Below are positions 1-5,095 of a stretch of DNA of 5,095 bases, piece by piece. A program made the translations under genes and the position numbers. Below the pieces are notes generated by a model, which did not search any database, had not been told where the DNA came from, and saw nothing but the letters and a program-made list of their open reading frames with translations. Source of the DNA: Anaerolineae bacterium. GTDB taxonomy: Bacteria > Chloroflexota > Anaerolineae > B4-G1. Within the stretch, counting starts at the first letter, position 1, and the number at the start of each line of letters is the position of its first letter. The stretch covers positions 1-5,095 of the forward strand of contig JAUWNP010000273.1 in NCBI GenBank assembly GCA_030612585.1, read 5' to 3'.

Positions 1-410
1 TCGGCATTGATGTTCTGGTTCAGCACCACGTCAGCATAGTAGTGGTCCAGGTGAGCCGTATCGTCAATCACCAAGAGCCGATGCCCGGCTTCCTTGATCC
101 AGCGCTGGTAGGCGGAATCGAAGTGGTACCCATCAAGCACAGCCCAACCATCTGAATGTGCTGCCAACGCCTCCGAGGTGACCTCCCAATCGGCAGGCTC
201 AGGATACGGTCGCTCCAGCATGATAACCTGAAAGCCCTCGCCTGAAAGACGGTGTCGCAAACCTTCACTTTCACAGGCTGTAATGAACGTTGCCTGCCCG
301 CCTCGAGTCTTCCAACCCTGAGCCAGGGCCAGGCAGCGCATCAAATGGCCGGTACCTATAAGAGCACTGGCGTCGGCACGGATGAGCAAAAATTTCCCGT
401 CAAACTGCAT
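1..410 (-). CDS. pseG: PseG-like UDP-sugar hydrolase, N-terminal part (runs off the left edge)
   Basis: The first 136 residues of a protein of the PseG/SpsG family. In the pseudaminic acid pathway PseG hydrolyses UDP-2,4-diacetamido-2,4,6-trideoxy-beta-L-altropyranose, releasing UDP and the free sugar in the cytoplasm. It has a GT-B-like fold related to MurG. Visible signs are RADAS at 11-15, the glycine-rich motif GTGHLMRCLALA at 19-30, DGYHFD at 93-98, VIDD at 114-117 and YADVVLNQN at 125-133, all typical of the family. His22 matches the catalytic histidine known in Campylobacter PseG (His17). The ATG lies immediately after the TGA of the upstream nucleotidyltransferase gene, with AAGGTG six bases before it, so coupled translation is likely. 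Family members are usually about 270-350 residues, so roughly half is missing at the window edge. The family call is secure. The exact substrate is inferred from the neighbouring pseB and pseC. Confidence 0.9.
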   Translation of the reverse strand, partial: MQFDGKFLLIRADASALIGTGHLMRCLALAQGWKTRGGQATFITACESEGLRHRLSGEGFQVIMLERPYPEPADWEVTSEALAAHSDGWAVLDGYHFDSAYQRWIKEAGHRLLVIDDTAHLDHYYADVVLNQNINA

Positions 411-1139
411 TCAGATCACCTTCTGCTGCACGTGCCGGTTGATCTCCAACCACTCTGGATGCTGCTCAAGTACGTCAAGAACCTCCTGCCACGAAAAACG
501 ATCGTGACCAAAATAATCGTAAACGCAACGCACAAAGACCAGGTCTTTCGGTGTATCCACCGTCCAGCGCATGTGGGAGTAATCCACCTCGTTTGTAACA
601 CCATGGATGCGGAACAGGTCAGGATGGCGCTGGATGTAAAGGGTGACGTGCTCACGCCAGCCGGGATTATCATCCTCACGCCAGGCTTGTTCCAACACGT
701 CGAAGCGCATCACCTCCGTATCCAGGCCCCGAGGGAACGTGCGCCGAGGCAAGGTATTGCAGGCATAATCAACCTCCGGCTGCCGTTCCAGGAACTCGCG
801 CACTACTCGATCCACGATCTCCGGTTCGATCAGCGGGCAGTCCGACGTGATGCGCACGACGACGTCAGCCTGGTATGCTACGGCCGCCTGGTAATAGCGG
901 TCGAGCAAGTTCTCTTCGCTACCTCGAAAGCAGGGCCAGCCGCGCTCGGCACATAAATCCACAATAGCATCATCGGCTGGTTTTGCCGTCGTCGCTATCA
1001 CCACTTCGTCCAGTGTTTGCGCCCGGCGAGTGCGGTTCACACACCGCGCCAGTATCGCATCACCAGCCAGATCCAGCAATACCTTGCCCGGCAATCGCGT
1101 ACTACCCACACGCGCCTGGATGACGGCAACTACCCTCAT
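411..1139 (-). CDS. spsF: SpsF-type cytidylyltransferase (COG1861 family), CMP-sugar synthase candidate
   Basis: A 242-residue nucleotidyltransferase of the SpsF family. By context it probably activates a nonulosonic acid such as pseudaminic acid with CTP, the job done by PseF in other bacteria. It has a GT-A-like Rossmann fold and is expected to be cytoplasmic. The signature IQARVGSTRLPGKVL at residues 8-22 binds the nucleotide. Other family blocks are GSEENLLDRYY at 73-83, RITSDCPLIEP at 97-107, FPRGLDTEV at about 135-143, REHVT at 162-166 and RWTVDTPKDL at 191-200. The length is normal. An in-frame GTG lies one codon upstream at 1142. The ATG at 1139-1137 is preferred because it overlaps the pseC stop by one base (TGATG) and gives the usual MRVVAVIQAR start. 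No strong Shine-Dalgarno is seen, so coupling to pseC translation is likely. The family is clear. The exact sugar is inferred from context. Confidence 0.9.
   Translation of the reverse strand: MRVVAVIQARVGSTRLPGKVLLDLAGDAILARCVNRTRRAQTLDEVVIATTAKPADDAIVDLCAERGWPCFRGSEENLLDRYYQAAVAYQADVVVRITSDCPLIEPEIVDRVVREFLERQPEVDYACNTLPRRTFPRGLDTEVMRFDVLEQAWREDDNPGWREHVTLYIQRHPDLFRIHGVTNEVDYSHMRWTVDTPKDLVFVRCVYDYFGHDRFSWQEVLDVLEQHPEWLEINRHVQQKVI
417..422 (-). promoter_or_regulatory. Ribosome binding site of pseG
   Basis: AAGGTG on the minus strand, six bases before the ATG at 410-408. It lies inside the last codons of the upstream gene and supports the ATG that abuts the preceding TGA as the true pseG start. 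Confidence 0.6.
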
Positions 1140-2329
1140 CACCGATATGTCTCAACTACTTTGTGCATGGCCGCGACTACGTCATCTACGTCTTTGTCGC
1201 TCATACGCGGGAAAATGGGGAGTGTGATGAGGCGCTCGTAGGCCGCTTCAGCCACCGGGCACAATCCTGGCTCTGTGCCGAATCGCTCGCGGTAGAAGGG
1301 GTGTAGATGCACCGGGACGTAGTGGACGTTGACGCCGATCCCTTCGGCACGCAGAGCGGCGAATATTTCAGATCGTGTCGCCCGCAACTGCATCACATCC
1401 AACTGGATCATGTACAAGTGGTAGGCATGAGAAACATCATCTCGCACACACAGCGGCTCCACAGCAGGAATATCGGTGAATGCTGCATCGTAGCGGTGTG
1501 CAATCTCCTGGCGGCGCGCCACCCAGCCAGGCAACTTGCGCAACTGGCTCATCCCCAACGCGCACTGCAAGTCGGTCATGCGGTAGTTGTAACCCAGGTC
1601 CACCATCTCGTAGAACCAGGAGCCTCGTTGCTCGCGCTGACGATGGTCGGTGGTGATGCCGTGATTGCGAAAGACCCGCATACGTCGTGCCAACTCCGGG
1701 TCATCCGTGGTGATCATGCCGCCCTCTCCGGTCGTAATGTGCTTCACCGGGTGGAAACTGAAGGTGCTCAGATCGGCCAGGGAACCAACCGGACGTCCTT
1801 TGTAGTTACCTCCAATAGCGTGGCAAGCATCAGCCACCAGGATCAGACCGTGCCGGTCGGCGATGGCCCGCAGCGCGTCGTAATCGCATGGCTGCCCGGT
1901 GTAATCCACAGCGACAATCGCCTTCGTGCGCGGCGTGATTTTCGCCTCGGCCTGGGCAGGATCGAGCAGCAACGTGTCAGGGTCCACGTCGGCAAAGGCC
2001 GGCATACCGCCCTGGAAAACGACACAGTTTGCGCTGGCGGCAAACGTCATGGGTGGAACAATGACCTCGGTCCCTGACCCGATGCCAATAGCATACGCCG
2101 CCGCGTGCAATGCTGCTGTGCCATTGCTTACCGCCACCGCTTCCCTGACACCCACAAAGTCGGCGAAGACTTTCTCGAACTCACTCACCTTAGGGCCGGT
2201 CGTCAGCCAGTCGGAGCGGAGCACCTCCACCACTGCCCGTATGTCCGCCTCATCCACCCACTGGCGTCCATAGGGCAGCATCGCCTCGCGCACAGGCATT
2301 CCCCCGTCAATGGCCAGCCTGGCGCCCAT
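1139..2329 (-). CDS. pseC: PseC-like PLP-dependent UDP-sugar C4 aminotransferase
   Basis: A 396-residue DegT/DnrJ/EryC1/StrS aminotransferase. PseC transfers an amino group from glutamate to C4 of the PseB product, giving UDP-4-amino-4,6-dideoxy-N-acetyl-beta-L-altrosamine. The N-terminal block LPYGRQWVDEADI (18-30) and SDWLTTGPKV (39-48) are typical of PseC. SNGTAALH at 68-75 is the phosphate-binding stretch. Asp167 in ADACHA would contact the pyridine nitrogen. Lys196 in SFHPVKHITTGEGG is the lysine expected to carry PLP. RNHGI at 221-225 and NYRMTDLQCALG at 248-259 complete the family pattern. The start at 2329 has GGAGG six bases upstream and yields the common LAIDGGMPVR leader, so it is preferred over the internal Met11. 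It overlaps the end of pseB by 23 bp, and its stop overlaps the next start by one base. Length and motifs are intact. Substrate stereochemistry (PseC versus a related C4 aminotransferase) is inferred from the paired pseB and pseG. Confidence 0.93.
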   Translation of the reverse strand: MGARLAIDGGMPVREAMLPYGRQWVDEADIRAVVEVLRSDWLTTGPKVSEFEKVFADFVGVREAVAVSNGTAALHAAAYAIGIGSGTEVIVPPMTFAASANCVVFQGGMPAFADVDPDTLLLDPAQAEAKITPRTKAIVAVDYTGQPCDYDALRAIADRHGLILVADACHAIGGNYKGRPVGSLADLSTFSFHPVKHITTGEGGMITTDDPELARRMRVFRNHGITTDHRQREQRGSWFYEMVDLGYNYRMTDLQCALGMSQLRKLPGWVARRQEIAHRYDAAFTDIPAVEPLCVRDDVSHAYHLYMIQLDVMQLRATRSEIFAALRAEGIGVNVHYVPVHLHPFYRERFGTEPGLCPVAEAAYERLITLPIFPRMSDKDVDDVVAAMHKVVETYR

Positions 2330-3305
2330 ACTCGCCCTCCCCGATCATCTGCTGTAGTTCCTCAATGGTCAACCAGCGATCGTTCTTGTCGCTGGCAAAC
2401 TTGAAGCCATCGGGCAACAGTTTCCCTCGGTTCCAATTGGACGGCTCCCACCAAGGATGCACAGGTTGGATGACGAACATGTCTTCCAGTTCCAATGTAT
2501 AACGTGATTCATCGCGCGAGACGAGAACTTCGTGCAATTTCTCTCCCGGTCGGATGCCGACGAACTCAATCTCACACCCCGGTGCCACCGCCTTGGCCAG
2601 GTCAGTGATCCGCATACTGGGGATTTTGGGCACAAACACCTCGCCCCCCTGCATCTCTTCGATACAGCGAATCACAAAGCGCACCCCCTGTTCAAGCGTC
2701 AACCAGAAGCGGGTCATCCGCCCGTCGGTGATGGTAATGTGACCGCTGGCCCTCTGCTTCTCGAACAGCGGGATGACGCTGCCTCGACTACCGACCACGT
2801 TGCCGTAGCGCGCGCAGCTAAAGCGTGTTCCTTCCGCACCCGAATAGGAGTTACCCTGCACAAACAACTTCTCGGCGACGAGCTTAGTCGCGCCGTAGAG
2901 GTTGATAGGGTTGACTGCTTTGTCGGTGCTCAAGGCCAACACCTGGTGCACGCCGGTATCAATGGCGGCGTCAATGATGTTCTGCGCACCTAACACGTTC
3001 GTCTTGACCGCCTCAAAGGGGTTATATTCGCATGCCGGTACCTGTTTGAGAGCGGCAGCATGGACGACGAGGTCCACATCTGCTAATGCCCGGTAGAGAC
3101 GTTCCCGGTCTCGCACATCACCGATGAAGTAGCGCAGGCTGGGATGATCAAAGCCGCTCGTCCTCATTTCGTGCTGCTTAAGTTCATCCCGGCTAAAGAC
3201 GATCAGTTTTTTGGGATGGTACTCCCGTAGCACGACCTCGCTGAACTTCTTGCCGAAAGAGCCGGTACCACCGGTGATTAACACAGTCAAGTTTTGCCAG
3301 TTCAT
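2307..3305 (-). CDS. pseB: PseB/FlaA1-like UDP-GlcNAc 4,6-dehydratase (5-inverting)
   Basis: A 332-residue extended short-chain dehydrogenase of the FlaA1/PseB type. It converts UDP-GlcNAc to UDP-2-acetamido-2,6-dideoxy-beta-L-arabino-hexos-4-ulose using tightly bound NADP, the first step towards pseudaminic acid. The Rossmann motif TGGTGSFG is at 11-18, FSRDELKQHEM at 37-47 and HAAALKQVP at 82-90. The active-site stretch is STDKAVNP at 126-133 and LYGATK at 136-141. Asp128, Lys129, Tyr137 and Lys141 match the spacing of Asp132, Lys133, Tyr141 and Lys145 of Helicobacter FlaA1. GIRPGEKLHE at 250-259 is another family block. The reading frame stays open 35 codons upstream, but that extension would overlap the preceding gene and lacks family resemblance. 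The ATG at 3305 has GGAG nine bases upstream and gives the canonical MNWQNLTVLITGG start. The gap to the upstream gene is 53 bp, the only real spacer inside the operon. The gene appears intact. Confidence 0.95.
   Translation of the reverse strand: MNWQNLTVLITGGTGSFGKKFSEVVLREYHPKKLIVFSRDELKQHEMRTSGFDHPSLRYFIGDVRDRERLYRALADVDLVVHAAALKQVPACEYNPFEAVKTNVLGAQNIIDAAIDTGVHQVLALSTDKAVNPINLYGATKLVAEKLFVQGNSYSGAEGTRFSCARYGNVVGSRGSVIPLFEKQRASGHITITDGRMTRFWLTLEQGVRFVIRCIEEMQGGEVFVPKIPSMRITDLAKAVAPGCEIEFVGIRPGEKLHEVLVSRDESRYTLELEDMFVIQPVHPWWEPSNWNRGKLLPDGFKFASDKNDRWLTIEELQQMIGEGEYGRQAGH
2336..2340 (-). promoter_or_regulatory. Ribosome binding site of pseC
   Basis: A perfect GGAGG core on the minus strand, six bases before the ATG at 2329-2327 and inside the pseB coding sequence. 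It decides the pseC start in favour of the overlapping position rather than the internal methionine at codon 11. Confidence 0.75.
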
Positions 3306-3358
3306 AATACTTTGCTCCAAGGCAATCTTTTTACTACCTACGCCCCAGGCCAGTTTTT

Positions 3359-4060
3359 CTACAGCCCTTGCCCCTTGACGAGAATCCTGAAAGTGTCCGC
3401 GATCACGCACAGGTCGAGCAGCAACAGCCGCACGGGGCCAAGAGTCCGGCAGGTCTCAATGTAGGCCTCATCCAGCACACGGTCTCCGCCCATCGCGCTC
3501 AGTTCATCTTTGTGTGCCTGCACCAGCCCTGTCAGCCCCGGGCGAAGGATCCGTTTGCGATAGATGCCCTGGGCGAGTTCTCTCCTGTATTCTGACACGG
3601 GCCATGGCCGGGGGCCGACCAGGCTCAGGTCACCCTTCAGGACGTTGAATAACTGGGGAACTTCGTCGAGGTACCAGCGTTGCAGCCAGCGCCCCACTCG
3701 TGTCTTGTTTGCCTCGCGTCCCTCCAGCGGTTTGGCGTGGTCGTATCCTTTTTCTCGTCTCGCAGCCTCGATCACCGCTGCCTTGAGCACTCTGAACTTG
3801 TACAGGTTAAAGATGCGATCCTGGCTGACCCGGGCCTCTTTGTAGAATACAGGTCCCCGGTCCTCTGGGTGCAATCCACCGCTGATTTTAATAGCCAGCG
3901 CGATCAGTACGCACAGCGGTGAGAACATGACAATGGCAAGCAGAGCCACCACTTTGTCGAAGGCGGCTTTCAGGGGATGAATGCGTATCATCTCCCCACC
4001 CGCTGCTGCCCCTGGTTCATCTACGCGGCTTGTGGCTTGTGCATTGAGAACCATCGTCAT
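3359..4060 (-). CDS. Small monotopic phosphoglycosyl transferase (bacterial sugar transferase family)
   Basis: A 233-residue member of the bacterial sugar transferase family (PglC/WecP-like, the catalytic domain only). These enzymes move a phospho-sugar from a UDP-sugar to undecaprenyl phosphate at the inner face of the membrane, the first step of a lipid-linked glycan. A hydrophobic segment at about 36-58 would form the re-entrant membrane helix, preceded by basic residues. FNLYKFR at 84-90 and LDEVPQLFNVLKGDLSLVGPRP at about 131-152 are hallmark motifs. Asp132-Glu133 correspond to the catalytic Asp-Glu pair of PglC. RPGLTGLVQ at 173-181 closes the domain. The usual Q-R-x-G before the KFR block reads KEARVSQ, and KFR is followed by VLK rather than TM, which suggests a distinct subfamily. 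The ATG at 4060 overlaps the regulator's TGA as ATGA, with GGAGG ten bases upstream. The start 20 codons earlier lacks such support. The sugar substrate cannot be read from sequence. Confidence 0.9.
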   Translation of the reverse strand: MTMVLNAQATSRVDEPGAAAGGEMIRIHPLKAAFDKVVALLAIVMFSPLCVLIALAIKISGGLHPEDRGPVFYKEARVSQDRIFNLYKFRVLKAAVIEAARREKGYDHAKPLEGREANKTRVGRWLQRWYLDEVPQLFNVLKGDLSLVGPRPWPVSEYRRELAQGIYRKRILRPGLTGLVQAHKDELSAMGGDRVLDEAYIETCRTLGPVRLLLLDLCVIADTFRILVKGQGL

Positions 4061-4578
4061 CGGTCCGTCGCCTCCAAGCAGGTGAGAGTCGCCCTTCCTT
4101 TCTTTGGCTCCTCCGGCCACACGAGGTGGAGTTCCATCCCCTCAATCCTCAAGGTTGGGGCTAGAGGTTGAGGAATATCAACTACCTGCATGTCCTGCTC
4201 CAGGCAGGTGAGATAGCACACCTCGGTCAGATCGTTGTCCCCCTCTACGTGCACCTCGCCGTACCCGGCCTGCCGAATCTCGGTCAGGTATTGTTTGGCT
4301 GCCTCGCGGGTCTCGCGGTACAGGCGCATTGAGACCTCCATGAACGAAGCCGTGAGCCGCGCCTTTTCGGCTATGCCCTGCGGTGTGATCAGATAGCGCA
4401 GCCGACGCCGTTGCATCTGACGTACCTTGACGTACCCTTTGTTGATCAGACGCTTCAGGTACCAGTTCACACTGCCCACCGCCACGCCCAATCGCCCGGC
4501 CAGGTCGGCTTGCGTGACATCTGGGTCCCGCTCAATCTGTTCCAGTATTCGAAGATCCTGTTCCACCTGTGAGTTCAT
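4057..4578 (-). CDS. Winged helix-turn-helix regulator of the glycan operon with a divergent C-terminal domain
   Basis: A 173-residue DNA-binding protein, probably the operon's own regulator. Residues 7-67 form a winged helix: LRILEQIERDPDVTQADLAGRLGV, then the recognition helix SVNWYLKRLINKGYVK at 36-51, then a basic wing QMQRRRLRYLITPQG at 54-68. This resembles MarR-type regulators found at the head of exopolysaccharide clusters. Residues 70-104 look helical, possibly for dimerisation. Residues 105-155 read YGEVHVEGDNDLTEVCYL...EQDMQVVDI, which resembles a Rossmann-like strand-loop-helix-strand, but the loop lacks the usual glycine-rich signature. The ATG at 4578 is chosen over a GTG two codons earlier. 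AGGTGG precedes it with short spacing, and the GTG lies within this ribosome binding site. Its last codons overlap the next gene by four bases. Two palindromes in its promoter are candidate self-binding sites. The DNA-binding part is confident. The function of the C-terminal part is unknown. Confidence 0.85.
   Translation of the reverse strand: MNSQVEQDLRILEQIERDPDVTQADLAGRLGVAVGSVNWYLKRLINKGYVKVRQMQRRRLRYLITPQGIAEKARLTASFMEVSMRLYRETREAAKQYLTEIRQAGYGEVHVEGDNDLTEVCYLTCLEQDMQVVDIPQPLAPTLRIEGMELHLVWPEEPKKGRATLTCLEATDR
4071..4075 (-). promoter_or_regulatory. Ribosome binding site of the phosphoglycosyl transferase gene
   Basis: GGAGG on the minus strand, ten bases before the ATG at 4060-4058 and within the last codons of the regulator. 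It supports the ATGA overlap as the true start. The next in-frame ATG, at 4054, would be 16 bases away, too far for this site. Confidence 0.55.
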
Positions 4579-4602
4579 CGCCACCTATAGTTCAATCGCT
4601 GA

Positions 4603-4619
4603 AATTCAACACTTGAATT
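4603..4619. promoter_or_regulatory. Candidate operator: perfect palindrome over the -10 and start site
   Basis: AATTCAA-CAC-TTGAATT, a perfect inverted repeat with 7-base arms and a 3-base centre. It overlaps the end of the -10 element (4617-4622) and the expected transcription start near 4610. A bound dimer here would block RNA polymerase. The neighbouring gene encodes a winged-helix protein that would suit such a site. Binding is inference. Confidence 0.6.
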
Positions 4620-4645
4620 ATATCACACTCCGGATGCAGAGTCAA
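4617..4645 (-). promoter_or_regulatory. Sigma70-type promoter of the glycan operon (extended -10)
   Basis: On the minus strand, TTGACT (4645-4640) and a perfect TATAAT (4622-4617) are separated by exactly 17 bases. TGA directly precedes TATAAT, giving an extended -10 (TGnTATAAT). The inferred start site near 4610 would leave a leader of about 32 bases before the regulator ATG. No other promoter of this quality was seen inside the operon, so it probably drives all six genes in the window. Confidence 0.85.
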
Positions 4646-4657
4646 TGGGACATTGAC
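4641..4657. promoter_or_regulatory. Candidate operator: perfect palindrome over the -35
   Basis: GTCAATG-GGA-CATTGAC, a perfect inverted repeat with the same geometry as the downstream palindrome (7-base arms, 3-base centre). It covers five of the six -35 bases. Centres of the two palindromes are 38 bp apart. They share only a TCAA/TTGA core, at different spacing, so they may bind the same or different proteins, or this one may be coincidental. Confidence 0.45.
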
Positions 4658-4734
4658 CCATGTTGGCCTCTTTATCGCCCCATCTTTTCATGGGAGGGGG
4701 TGGGTGCTGCTCTACGGTTCTGCCGGACGTTAGA

Positions 4735-4872
4735 CCGCGCGGCGTTACTACTCAGGTGCAACGCACTTTTGCTACAAATCTGCCTGTTCTACGGTGCAAT
4801 CTGCTGGACAAAATCGCTGAAATGGCAAGAGACAAGTGCGTTGCACCTTATGGCTGAGTAGCAACCGCGCGG
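4735..4872. repeat. 138-bp imperfect inverted repeat, MITE-like
   Basis: The ends are CCGCGCGG at 4735-4742 and 4865-4872. Inside, CTACTCA (4748-4754) pairs with TGAGTAG (4855-4861), and GGTGCAACGCACTT (4755-4768) pairs perfectly with its complement at 4834-4847. The right arm carries seven extra bases (4848-4854), and a few bases near the CCGCGCGG ends mismatch. The centre of about 65 bases (4769-4833) is not convincingly paired. Each long arm also holds a small GTGC-AAC-GCAC hairpin. No transposase is encoded and no clear target-site duplication is visible. Candidates are a non-autonomous mobile element, an intergenic palindromic repeat, or a folded transcript barrier. No U-run follows the stem on either strand, so it is not a standard intrinsic terminator. 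The regulator-to-nuclease gap it mostly fills (4579-4847) holds no supported gene. Confidence 0.75.
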
Positions 4873-5095
4873 CTACGAAACTCTGGAGTGGTATCGAGTG
4901 TGACCATTTCCACCTGCCCGCCCACGTTCTGTAAACCCTGCAGCGCCCGGGGGGGCTCGCCCAGGAGATGGGTCACTGCTGTCACGTACCCTCGCACCTG
5001 TTCGTAGTATCCCTTCTTTCGGGCGTGGGCCTTCAGGTCGGTGCCGGCCCGCAGTTCGTCGGTCTTGAACTCGACTAGCGTCCAGTTACCGTCGG
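4848..5095 (-). CDS. C-terminal end of a RecB/AddA-like PD-(D/E)XK nuclease (runs off the right edge)
   Basis: The last 81 residues of a protein whose start lies beyond the window. The opening DGNWTLVEFKTDELR contains the E-x-K core of PD-(D/E)XK nucleases, as in the C-terminal nuclease domain of UvrD/AddA/RecB-type helicase-nucleases. The following helix KKGYYEQVRGYVTAV fits the Q-x-x-x-Y motif (EQVRGY) of the RecB nuclease family, and LLGEPPRAL and NVGGQVEMV fit the end of that domain. Such proteins process double-strand DNA ends during recombination repair. It is therefore probably unrelated in function to the glycan operon. The last residues (RAVATQP, then TAA) are encoded inside the right arm of the inverted repeat, so the original C-terminus may have been replaced. 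A run of seven C residues on the coding strand (complement of 4949-4955) keeps the frame open. Whether the full protein also carries a helicase cannot be seen. Confidence 0.75.
   Translation of the reverse strand, partial: DGNWTLVEFKTDELRAGTDLKAHARKKGYYEQVRGYVTAVTHLLGEPPRALQGLQNVGGQVEMVTLDTTPEFRSRAVATQP

Noticed and set aside
252..956. A 234-codon plus-strand open frame
   Set aside because: It lies opposite the well-supported nucleotidyltransferase and pseG genes, has no recognisable motif, and is best explained as an antisense shadow of GC-rich coding sequence.
1307..2077. A 256-codon plus-strand open frame
   Set aside because: It is entirely antisense to pseC, whose motifs are complete. 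Its translation shows no family signature.
3306..3358. Possible internal promoter or terminator in the gap before pseB
   Set aside because: No convincing -35/-10 pair or stem-loop with U-run is visible in these 53 bases.
3306..3410. In-frame upstream extension of pseB by 35 codons
   Set aside because: It would overlap the phosphoglycosyl transferase end, and does not resemble the family N-terminus. The ATG at 3305 has its own GGAG and gives the canonical start.
4061..4120. Longer start for the phosphoglycosyl transferase
   Set aside because: The extra 20 codons overlap the regulator in another frame and are unlike the family. The ATGA junction with GGAGG at 4071-4075 is better supported.
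4427..4861. Plus-strand open frames across the regulator, promoter and inverted repeat (also 4660-4857)
   Set aside because: They run over the promoter and repeat, show no motif or good ribosome binding site, and end in the repeat arm. They are likely chance frames.
4735..4872. Intrinsic terminator
   Set aside because: The stem is long and interrupted with a loop of about 65 bases, and no U-run follows it on either strand.
4949..4955. A run of seven G residues as a possible frameshift or sequencing error in the nuclease gene
   Set aside because: The protein reads sensibly on both sides (GEPPRAL, then NVGGQVEMV) in a single frame, so there is no sign of a shift.

Overview
The window carries one compact minus-strand operon of a cell-surface glycan locus, plus the tail of an unrelated DNA-repair-type gene at the right edge. 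Every supported gene is on the minus strand, so transcription runs from high to low coordinates. The sequence is moderately GC-rich and bacterial, with Shine-Dalgarno sites and a textbook sigma70-type promoter. The style of the regulator and the gene mix recall Chloroflexota (Anaerolineae-like) genomes. That placement rests on memory of similar genes, not on a search, and is weak.

Layout from right to left: (1) 4848-5095, the C-terminal end of a RecB/AddA-like PD-(D/E)XK nuclease, probably the tail of a UvrD-type helicase-nuclease, stopping inside a repeat. (2) 4735-4872, a 138-bp imperfect inverted repeat, MITE-like. (3) 4603-4657, a near-consensus extended -10 promoter with two perfect 17-bp palindromes, one on the -35 and one on the -10/start site. 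(4) 4057-4578, a winged-helix regulator with a degenerate C-terminal domain. (5) 3359-4060, a small monotopic phosphoglycosyl transferase. (6) 2307-3305 pseB, 1139-2329 pseC, 411-1139 an SpsF-type nucleotidyltransferase and 1-410 the start of pseG, cut by the window edge.

The four left-hand genes fit the CMP-pseudaminic acid (nonulosonate) route. PseB dehydrates and epimerises UDP-GlcNAc, PseC aminates C4, PseG removes UDP, and the SpsF-type enzyme would activate the final sugar with CTP. The acetyltransferase (PseH) and the synthase (PseI) are not in the window and would be expected beyond the left edge. The phosphoglycosyl transferase would start a lipid-linked glycan on undecaprenyl phosphate. 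The junctions are mostly overlapping or abutting (ATGA, a 23-bp overlap, TGATG, TGAATG), so the genes are probably translationally coupled from the single promoter near 4630, under a regulator that is the first gene of its own operon.
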